NCBI GenBank assembly: GCA_021234155.1
Contig: JAJEKV010000027.1
Location: forward strand, 11,980,716-12,044,715
Source: Isoetes taiwanensis
Lineage: Eukaryota; Streptophyta; Lycopodiopsida; Isoetales; Isoetaceae
DNA length: 64,000 bases
Reading direction: 5' to 3'
This document shows positions 23,047 to 32,256 of this stretch, piece by piece. Each line of letters opens with the position of its first letter. The stretch's first letter is position 1. A program made the translations under genes and the position numbers. The notes below the pieces were generated by a model. The model was not told where the DNA came from. It searched no databases and saw only the letters and a program-made list of their open reading frames with translations.

Positions 23047-23051
23047 GATGG

Positions 23052-25229
23052 GCAAAGTCTTTTAGGTCCCATCAGAAAATTTCTTATGGTTATTTTGACT
23101 AGTAGGATATCTTATGTTTAGAGATGGGAGTTTCCATTGTCTTGATAGAAAATCATAAGAAAACCTGTCAGAAAAATTCCTACAATATGCCAACTTAACC
23201 GAAAAATTTGCAATTTCAACCAATTGGTTTATAGTGTTCCCTGGACTTTGCCCAACAATGCCTATCTATATGTCCGAGTGGTCCACTGTGTTCAATTGAC
23301 CACGTGTTCCTAAAGTACATAAGCTTAAGTGGTCTCAATAAAGTTCTATCCAATGGTGATGTCATACAGAACGACGCCAACATCTCTTACTTGGCATGCA
23401 CCCTTCTACCTTACTTATTGATTTGGTAACATAACTAAAGATACCTCCCTTCAAAACAATTTATTTATGTTATGAGTTGGCCTCCATTGTGGTAGTAGAA
23501 TATAAATTCCTTTGACATTCTAGAATGCTTGTACTTTGATAGGCATGAAGCGCTTGGCATGGGGGGGGGCACGTTCCATTTCCTAAATGGAGAAAAAGTG
23601 GTAGGGATGACAATTAATAGATCAAAAAAACCCAAAAAAGCATTCAGGCTAGATAAATTTGCAACACCAAACTATGCTTCTGCATTAAACACACAACCCA
23701 TTTCCTTGGTGTTTTGTATGTACAGGAGTGTCCGTTTATGGGACATTCTTAAGATGGAAACACGGCGATGCTGTGGAGTGTGGAGCCCTGTTGACATCTC
23801 AGAAATGTCCCTTAAACAGAATGTCACCTAAAGTGGCATTCCTGAAACGTGAGTGCAGGTTAATCACCATTTCGTGCAAGTAAAATTGTCGGAATGGAAG
23901 GTAGAACCGATGGAACGCAATAGAATCGATGGAATGCAGAGTAACAATGTCAGCAGAAGCGTAAAAACTGTTGGAGGCAGTGCCAGCGACGGACAACAGA
24001 TTTCGGTCGATGTCCTAGAAAAGAAACAATGCCAGATGGCATGATGAGATGGACAAGGAGGCCGAATGGTTATTACATGATTTTACACATATTATGGCTA
24101 ACGCTTGTATTATGGCTTCTCGGCCATTGGATAAGGGCACATTTGGCAGCATATTCCCCATCCATGAATCCAGAGCGTTCAAAGCGGGTCTTTTGCAGGT
24201 CAAACTGGCCCCTGTTGACCCGACTTTTAAGGGGGCATTATTAAGGCACAGACCATTGCATAAAATAGTAACTGGATAAAACAGTATTCTCGCTTTTGTA
24301 CAATATAGTATGAAAGCAAATGTAACGTGTGTCATGTATAATGTTTCCGCAATCAAAAGAGTATTCTTGTAACAACTTATCCGAACCTTCACAATTTAGT
24401 TTAATTTAGATCCTCGATAGAACTCGGGGCTTGCAATGGACCGGGGGCTTGGGGAATCGAACCCCAACAAGAATCCTATGCCCTTGGCTCACCCGATCAA
24501 CCGACCTTTGAAGATCTTCAACAAGTGCTCAACCCCTACAAAACCACAGATTATCCGAAACCCCCGAGGCAATAGGTCCCTCCTTTCATCCGTATCCGCG
24601 AAGAATTCAAACACCTACAAGCCGTCATGGCCACGACCCCTGTTTTTCAATGACAAATTGCATCCGAGCTTTCCTTTCCTTTCCTTTGCAAGCTGAACTG
24701 TCAAAATAGACCAAAAGCAAGCAACAAGAAAAGAAAAACGACCCCCCATAGATGCCACAGTTCCTACAGAAGCGCCATACTTGCCATAGTTCCTACAGAA
24801 AAAATGGAAGCCACGGTTCGAATAACAAGCATGGAGGCGCCATAGCCGCCATAGCCGCCTGCTGCATCGGCATCCTTTGAGCTCAAACGCCAGAGAAATA
24901 AAACCCCAAATTCAATTCTTCTATTTCGAATCCACAGTGCCACCGTCAGCATTTACGGTATTCTTATACGAATACCATCCAAAACCTTTGACAATCTTAG
25001 GTTATAAAGATACGGTTCGTGATCGGGCAAACATTATTATACGTCCCCTAATTAGGAGCTAGAAATTGCCAATGCAGAAGCATAGTTCAGTGTGGCCCAT
25101 TGAAGCATGCTTGCGCATGTCGATAAACAGCCGTAAGGGCTGGAAATAGTGTCACCTTAGATATATTGTCGTGGCAGAATCACAGCCGTTGGAGGTCTCA
25201 TGGCCTCAGTTCAAGCATGACGAAAAAGT
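23052..25229. other. Upstream flank of the unknown gene, copy A
   Basis: No gene is supported; the overlapping frames at 23,853-24,392 on both strands have no domain. A tRNA-like motif lies at 24,453. Differences from copy B are few except at about 23,980-24,005, 24,315-24,335 and 24,415-24,600, where they cluster. Confidence 0.5.
24430..24520 (-). repeat. tRNA-like SINE head with B box, copy A
   Basis: The minus strand at 24,463-24,453 reads GGTTCGATTCC, an exact B box inside a T-arm-like GGGGTTCGATTCCCC. Upstream is a D-arm-like GGTTGATC...GGTGAGCC and CATAGGATTCTTG. It does not form a complete tRNA, so it is best read as the tRNA-derived head of a SINE. The same element is in copy B at 57,539. 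Confidence 0.4.
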
Positions 25230-25239
25230 GACACGTGTC
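25230..25239. promoter_or_regulatory. Palindromic G-box upstream of the unknown gene, copy A
   Basis: GACACGTGTC is a perfect 10-bp palindrome with the CACGTG core recognised by plant bZIP and bHLH factors. It lies about 300 bp before the proposed start codon and is identical in copy B. Function is inferred from the motif only. Confidence 0.45.
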
Positions 25240-25542
25240 TCTGCAACGGCGGAAAGGCGTGTGCCCAAACTTTACGCAATGTCATGGTCATACGTATTTT
25301 GTACAAGGCGCATTTTTTTTTCTGCATTAAGCAATAAGTTAGGTTAACTTAGAAAAACACGAGCATTGCCGGCGGGAGAATGTTTGAAGCGTTCAATCCA
25401 TCGCCAGAGCGCAGCAACCAAGAAGCCGCCCAAATGCTTTCTACTCTGTTCCCAATTCTACTTCTTCCGATCTTATTTCATATCTTCTCATATTCTCTGC
25501 CCCGGCGCTACAATTTGATCCATTATTTGCCTATTACATCTA

Positions 25543-26725
25543 ATGGCAAGCAGGTATTTCTCCTCTTTCTGCAACTTTTTCCTTGTCAAGAAGCATTTTA
25601 CACGCCAGTGTTTTGTAAGTGATTTTCGTCCTTTCTGTGTCCGCAGTGCAAGCTCTTCTTCGGATTCCCTGTTTAGCACGTAAGCAGAGATTTTTATTTC
25701 GAGTTATTTTTCTATGTGGATGTAGATAGTAATAGATCTCGCAACTATACAGGTTCTTGGGAATCTCGGTTACTATTCTAAAGCTTCCCATTACTTTCGC
25801 CAAGTTTGCCACTGGAAAGAAAGCTTTGATAAACGAGATAGAAGGTAAGCGCTGAATCTGATAGACCTGTTTAATCTTAATTCTTTACATAAGTTTGCAT
25901 AAGGACGAGTGTATATGGAGTTTGGGATTGTGGTAAATCTAGCCATCCATAGAAATTTGTCTCCTAATTCTCACAGGTTGGTTGTAGGCATTTTGTACTT
26001 ATATTCCTACAAAATTTACTTTATTTGCGTAAAGGATTAATGTAAGACACTAGCCAATTTGGAATGGAAATGAGCGTAACTTTCTGCACTTGAACATCCA
26101 GAAAAAATAGTTCGTGAAGCATTTGAAGCAGAACAAATCGCCAAAGCAGTAGAGCAATTTGCAGAGAGTGTTGAGCATGTTGCTCAAGTAGTTGCGGAGG
26201 ATGCTAGGAAGGCCGAAGATGTTCTAGAAGAGGTAATCCCCCTGCACTTATTTTTAAATCTGCATCTGGATCTGCATATTCAACCTTACATATAATACCT
26301 TTGATATGTATTTAGGTGCAAGAGAAAGCCAAGGTTGTCGAAGAAGAGCTAGATTCTAACCTGGGCGAACTTTCTAATAACCTTGATAGCGTTGCCAAGA
26401 AAATTATATCTATTAAAGAGGAAGTCAACACTCCAACAGAAAGGCCTATCGGTAACTAGATAAATGCTTATCCCATATTAGATCATAAGTTTGTTAATCG
26501 AGCAATGTATATGCAGATGAGGTGGTGAAGAAAGATTCGAAGAGACCTACTTCAAATTTCTACCAGTTGATGCTTCCATTTGAGCTTAAGATCATCCATA
26601 TTGTTGCAGTCATCAGCCTTGCTGCATTGGCACGATACCTTAAGTTAGATGTTTCAAAAACATCGCTCAATTCCATAACACAATCCATTCAAGACTATCT
26701 AATATGTAAAATTATAGCATGTTAA
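25543..26725 (+). CDS. Unrecognised coiled-coil protein with two hydrophobic segments, six exons (copy A)
   Basis: Exons: 25543-25553, 25647-25679, 25753-25844, 26102-26232, 26316-26451 and 26517-26725. All introns are GT-AG, the phases agree, and the frame gives 203 residues. The protein begins MASSASSSSDSLFST, followed by a hydrophobic stretch (about 12-33, LGISVTILKLPITFA). Residues about 38-128 are rich in Glu, Ala, Lys and Val and should form a coiled coil (for example VEQFAESVEHVAQVVAEDA). Near the end is a second hydrophobic segment (about 158-176, IIHIVAVISLAAL). The Ser-rich start could be a plastid or secretory targeting signal, but this is a guess. No family is recognised. The short first coding exon was chosen because it alone joins in phase to the rest. 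Copy B codes three more residues after ELDS. Confidence 0.72.
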
Positions 26726-28600
26726 AGGAAAGGCTGGCATTTCCCTTTACATTCCCCATAAAGAAAGCTTTGTATTCTTATTAAAAGAGATGAATGAAAT
26801 GCACAGATGTATACCTTAAGCTTGGAGCCTAATTCCCTAATAAGCTTTTACTATGATTTTGGCAGTGGTTTGGCGGGAAAAGGGGGGTGGGGCTGGATAT
26901 TGTATATTTTTTTCTAATGGTTAGAATTAGAAGATTTTTGCTCTGTGCAGGGACCGCCGAGCATGGTAGGGCTGCCAGATCTGAGTGTAGACTTGCAGAT
27001 CTGAGTGTAGACTTGCCTTCCTAGTATGCTATGCCCCCTTCTGTTTGAATTCGGAAGGTCGAATTGGGTGGTTGGAAGGTTCTGGAGAGGTCCACAAGCC
27101 CGGAAGGTCGAATTGGGTGGTTGGAAGGTTCCGGAGAGGTCCAGAAGCGGACGCCAGCTTCTTTGCAGGAACATTTTTCTTGGCATAAAACAGAAGGCTA
27201 TGGAATTGTAGCCGCTTTTTTGCATGAAGCCTGGCTTGCTGGCGGCAGTCCGAGCATGGTGGGCAATGGAGCTCGGGCACATGAGGCGATGCAGGCGCAG
27301 GAGATGAGGCGATGCAGAGATCGTTGTTTCGATTTCATGAGGGAAGATCAGCGAAGTCAGCGAGGAGGCAGCTTTTCGCTTGGCCGGCGTAAAACAGGAG
27401 GCTCTGGAGATCTGCACAAACCTTGGCTTCCTGAAGTTTGGATAGCTATGGCTACTCCAGCCATGGCTACTCGGTTTCTAGCTATGGCTTCCAGGGATTG
27501 TTCTTATTTGTTCTTATTTCTTCACTTTAAGTTCTTATCTGTGCTTCACTCTTCTTTGTTCTTATTTGTTCTTATGTGTCTTCTGTGAATGCAGGGTGTT
27601 CGTGGATTTTTGACGTGTATAGATTGAATTATACCACATATGTATATACGTATAATAGCCGTATGGGGTGCGCAAGCTTATACGTGGGTCTGATGTGGAA
27701 ATTGCACAGCCCTTGATTTGGCATATTCATTGATTTAGCCTTCTTAATGCCTCTCCATACAGAAGGCTAAAGGGTTAAGTTTATTGCACTTGCTAGTTGT
27801 GCTTAGAATGTTTTCTATTAGCATAAATTTCCAACTTTTCCATTGGGCCCACTTTAGCATTTGCGTGCCTTATATGTTTTTGCTTTCTCATAGGAAGCTA
27901 TACCAGATTTTCTTAAATGACTCGAATTAATCTTGTTTCAATTACAAGTTATCAAAAATTTGCCCTCAAATCTGCAAACTAAACGGACTTTAAAAATTAC
28001 ACTTAAAACTTACAAGTTCTATTGCGACCACAATTCCAGCTCATAACAAATACTTGAAGCAACTAGCAGTAGGGTAGACTTAGACTTAGGGCAATGGGTT
28101 GGGTGAATGTTGGGAGAAAAGAGTGAAATAACTCTCGAATAATCTTTTCTATTTTGCACTATGATTTGGCCTTGATTGTCATATGAAGGGTGGAAAAGCT
28201 GATGACGCTTGTGATATGAAGGTGGGCGACTTGTGAATGAGTTGATGCTTACAACTTCATAAAGTCTTTGTAGAGAGCTTAGCACAAAAAAATTATTTGC
28301 TTGGCAAGATCATGGTTTGATCCAAATTTGTACACTAAATTCTTGTAGTACTTTTTATTGTAAATTCATGGTTCAAACAGGAAAAGAAATGTTGGAAAAC
28401 TCATTCATTTTAATTGGAATCATGTATGTTCTAAAAGCATGCACTTTTGCAAACCTCTTAACAAATCACTTTTGCGTCTCGACATTTGGTCTAGTGGTCA
28501 CACACTAGTCCTAGAATAAATATTTCTTATAATTACACAACTAAGCAATGTTACAGTGGTGTGTGCATCATATGTGCCAAGGAATGCTGCCAAGTGGCAT
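26726..28600. other. 3' flank of the unknown gene with minisatellite, copy A
   Basis: AATGAAATG-rich 3' flank, then a GC-richer block (27,020-27,590) with a 174-codon plus frame (27,064-27,588). That frame includes tandem repeats and ends in a TTCTTATTTG-rich stretch, and looks like chance coding. No domain. The remainder to 28,600 is AT-rich without genes. Confidence 0.45.
26975..27150 (+). repeat. Two small tandem repeats, copy A
   Basis: GATCTGAGTGTAGACTTGC occurs twice in tandem (about 26,980-27,015). Further on, a unit of about 50 bp containing GGAAGGTCGAATTGGGTGGT and TTGGAAGGTTC(T/C)GGAGAGGTC occurs twice (about 27,052-27,145). Copy B has both. Confidence 0.85.
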
Positions 28601-28612
28601 GACACAAAAGTA

Positions 28613-28648
<36 letters not shown>
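28613..28648 (+). repeat. (TATC)9 microsatellite, copy A
   Basis: Nine TATC units. The matching array in copy B has twelve. Confidence 0.95.
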
Positions 28649-28650
<2 letters not shown>

Positions 28651-29499
28651 CTTATTGTGTAGTATTCATATACACACATTATTTACATTGTAATGACTGT
28701 ATATTAGGGTATCAACTTTCTTAATCAAATGAGACTCGAGATAGAAATCCATGTTCTTAGTTTAGAAGCATTTTTGCAACATCTGCTATTGTCATACCAG
28801 CACTCATGGTGGACATGAATAGCACTAGAAAATCATCCCTTTAGTAATCTAGTGGAGTATAAATTGGTGGATTCAATGTCTGACCTTGATAAAAGCACCT
28901 AAGAGCATATCATCTACTATTATAATGTCCACTTTCTTTGCAATGCCAAGTTGATTCACAATAGTATCCAGATGTTAAAGAACATTGGTTTTCCATTCGG
29001 ATCTCTTGGATTTTGAAACTTCATACATTTGGTTTGGATCCAAATTGTCACAAAATCTCTATATCCATTTCTGATAACAACGAAAGAACTTTAATATTTT
29101 TTGTGTTTTTGGTGGACGACCGGATAGCAACTTGAAACAACCCGAATGACTCATTTAGCATACCTTCTAAGTGGAGTCGAGAAAAGATTCATTTAGTGTT
29201 AGACTCAAGTTGTACTTGTTCGAAGTCCTTTCTGGTATTAAACATTCTTGGTATTCTCGTTTAGATCGAAAACAATGACCTTGTCACAAGTTGGTGGATG
29301 CATATACTATAAAAATAATTCAATCAGCCGACAAGAACATGCAAGCAATAGACGCCAAGTGCATTTTGTCAACAAAAAAGTAAGTGCTAAATCATGCCTA
29401 GCATGAATTTCATAACATTATATTCTCGCCCGACGTGTGTTGAAGAAAGATACCTTTCACCACGTTACTACAATATGGGCATAAGTAGCATGCAGAAAT

Positions 29500-29920
29500 G
29501 GAGAAATTTCATGAACTTCCGATTTGTGTCATTGTAACTGACACATAAATTAATGTACATGCCATTTGAGTGAAAATTGAGTTAGCCTTATAAATGGCGC
29601 AAAGATTAATGTTAGGCATGAATTATTTGTGTTCATTGTTTTGCCATTTTGGCCTGCGTAAGTGACAAATTAATAAGTGTCATGTAAGTGCCCCATTGTA
29701 TTGCCCGTTTGTGCCATTTGCCTACCAATGGTTGTCACTTGTCTAAGTGATTTGGATGTGCCATTTAAGTGTGAGCAATGTTTTGCCATTTTGAGCAGCG
29801 TAAAAGCAAACAATAAGTGACATGCAAATGGCCTATAAGCGCCATATGTTTGTGTCATTCCGGTACAAACAAATGTCACTTATCTAAGTGACTTCTATTT
29901 GTCTTATAAGTGTGGAAAAC
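29500..29920 (+). repeat. Diverged tandem repeat of about 140 bp, copy A
   Basis: Two units start at TTTTGCCATTTTG (about 29,638 and 29,781). Both carry AATAAGTG(T/A)CATG, GTGTCATT or TGTGCCATT, GTCACTT(G/A)TCTAAGTGA and TAAGTGTG. A third, more diverged unit precedes them (from about 29,500). The short strings AAGTGAC and GTCACTT recur on both strands. The rest of 28,650-29,500 has no recognised gene. Confidence 0.65.
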
Positions 29921-30125
29921 TTTGCTTCCAACATAAATGGCATGTATAATTATTAAGCAATTAGTGTGTAACTATCTATACTTGTGATTTGATAGCTAAA
30001 TGCCCCATCCATTGTGGTAGAATAGCACTCAACTACTAAGAGCAGTAGAAACTTCACTTACTTTACATTATAAGATCGCATTATGATGTCACAATGCTAT
30101 AACCTTAAAATTGAACTGCATTATT

Positions 30126-32248
30126 TTTTTTGTTTTTGAAGGACGACAAACTCTTATTCAAAATTCCAGAAGAAGTACACACATAGATGCTTGAGAGCGA
30201 GGGAATAAAATCTCGTGAGACAAAGATAATCCACTGAGTGCAGCCACCTGTCTATGCATAAGATAAGATACCCAAATATTCCAAAAAATCAAACGTTTTT
30301 CGGGGGAGCAAAGGCTGAGAACATAAGTATGCCTTCACCAATCTATCTTAGCCTCATTGAAGAAGTTGGTTGGCGATAATTGATAAGCCCTTGAAGATAC
30401 ACATTAGCCATCTTTTCCAAATAGACCACAACAACAACCGACTGAAGCTAAGTGGAAAGCACATTTCTTTGCAAAGGCTGTTCCAAGTGGAAGGATAAAT
30501 GGCGAAAGCACCTATTTGGCTAGTCAAGACCACATGGAAGAGATAGTAACCATGACCAAACCGGCTGAACTTGGTCACATAGAAAAAAGCGATTACCGAT
30601 ACTCTCAACTTGCGGCTTACGATTAGGCCGAGTTACGAAATGCGGGGATAAAACTTATGAACCAGCACATTAACCCCGAACATCGTGAAGGAGTTGCCAC
30701 CATAAGGTAGAAACTTTGGGATCGCGACAATTTATTCCGGACCGGGACCACATGCGGCTTCGGGAGGAGGGAATGTGGGTACGCCAACCGGCAGAGGGGG
30801 ACAATGTCAACATCAACCCGCTTTTGATATAGCGAATTCACAAGGCGTTACGCATTAACAATTTGGGGACCCGGTCAAATAGGCACATCAGCGATTGTGA
30901 AGGAGCGTCTGGCGATATGCCGGCCCGGCTTTACCCGCGAGTTACGTCCCATCGAGATAGCATAAACTTAGTTTGAAAAGCATCCCAAGTCAACAAGTGT
31001 CACGCCTCATACCAAGCACCAAGCGTGAGAATACCCGGCCGCGCCTCAAGCGTCGGTGAGTCAATGGATGTCTGATGCTTACCGCGAGGCATGTGGTTAT
31101 CGGAGGAATCCACCAACACGAGAACACACGTGGACATACACACGGATTAATCTTAAATAGCACCTGGCTGTCTCCCAAGAATCAAGCAATCCCTTCAAGA
31201 AGGGGAAGCATTTGGATATGGGCCGAAGGCGATAAAAGAGACACCAAGGAAGAAGCGCCTAAGTGTCTTGGGTTTCCCAAAAGGAATACACTGCCCAAGT
31301 GCTTGCGCAACCAATCTCATTCCAGGCGAATGTACCATACCCACCAAGTAGCGACAAAGAACTTAGATATCATAATTTTACTCTGTAAATGAAAGTCAAT
31401 CATACCTAGACCTCCAGCAAATTTTGGTTTGATACATGTGGACCACGCGACCTTCACAACTACACCTATCTTAGTACCTGCCCAAATGAAGTTACGGACA
31501 ATTGCGACAACCTCTTGAAACTTTGTTTGTGAGGCAAGCACGGCGGATGCCATATACACATGAGTGTTCTTTGAGAACACCTTAGCAACTAATATCCCTT
31601 CTACCCGGAGAAAGCTTAGTTGTATTCCACCAAAAGATGCTTCACCTTGCGGGCCTTCCACTATAACATCCCATGCATCCGAGTAGAGATATGTATACCT
31701 ACAGGAATGCCCAAGAGTTTAGTGGCCTTCCCTTGAGGAAGCACTTTCCACGGATACTCGTAAACACAAGGAGGAACATCCACATCCAAAGTTCATAAAG
31801 CAGAGCACTTTAGCCACCCAACAAGAACCCACGATGCGGGGAGAAAGAGTCGGCAAAAGCTTAGCATTCGAAGTTATCATCCTCGGCCACTAAAAAGAAA
31901 TGTATCATCGGCATACTAATTACATACTTCTTGAGAACCATCCTCCATAGTCAATCCCTGAATTACGCCATCTTGAGTAGCCGAAGAGAATAGCTGGGAC
32001 AGTACCTCTGCCACAATGGTGAACAATAATGGGGCAAGGGGACATCCTTGTTGAACTCCTCTACCAACGAGGAACCACGGTAGATGGTTCTCCACGAAAA
32101 AAGCCTGATGAGACCCAGGCGAGAAAGATGGAGCTTCATAACATAGTAAACAACTCTCCAAATCCCAATGTCAGAAGGCATTTTTGTAGGAAATTCCAAT
32201 CTATACTATCATAGGCTTTAGCAAAATCCAATTTGAGATATACAATGC
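30126..32248 (-). mobile_element. 5'-truncated LINE with 8-bp target duplication
   Basis: GCATTATT flanks the element at 30,118-30,125 and 32,249-32,256. The 3' end (rc of 30,126-30,150) is GTCGTCCTTCAAAAACAAAAAA, a poly(A)-type tail. From the 5' break the minus strand reads LKLDFAKAYDSIDWNFLQK (reverse-transcriptase motif A), GVQQGCPLAPLLFTIV, then YADDTFLF, the catalytic motif, with an in-frame TAG just before it. Further on comes AWSTCIKPKFAGGLGMIDF, then the C-terminal zinc-finger-like region. Frameshifts are frequent. The break lies inside the reverse transcriptase, as expected for incomplete reverse transcription. Copy B carries the same insertion, so it is older than the duplication. 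Confidence 0.9.
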
Positions 32249-32256
32249 GCATTATT

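Larger units (their letters stand above)
21719..30966 (+). repeat. Direct segmental duplication, copy A
   Basis: Homology with copy B begins at CTCGAG (21,719; copy B 55,391) and continues in the same orientation to at least 30,966, where copy B leaves the window. It includes an unrecognised gene, its flanks, a diverged tandem repeat and a LINE. Copy A has a 576-bp insertion (22,471-23,046), a 63-bp segment missing from B (29,940-30,002), and 9 rather than 12 TATC units. The right-hand end of copy A is unknown. Confidence 0.95.

Noticed and set aside
24430-24520. Complete tRNA gene on the minus strand
   Set aside because: A good B box and T arm exist, but the rest does not fold as a cloverleaf. 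A SINE head fits better.
27064-27588. 174-codon plus frame (and 188-codon minus frame in copy B) in the unknown gene's 3' flank
   Set aside because: The frames overlap on opposite strands, include tandem repeats and a TTCTTATTTG run, and their ends differ between copies through small indels. No domain is seen.
28613-28648. CRISPR-like or regulatory array
   Set aside because: A plain TATC microsatellite without spacers.
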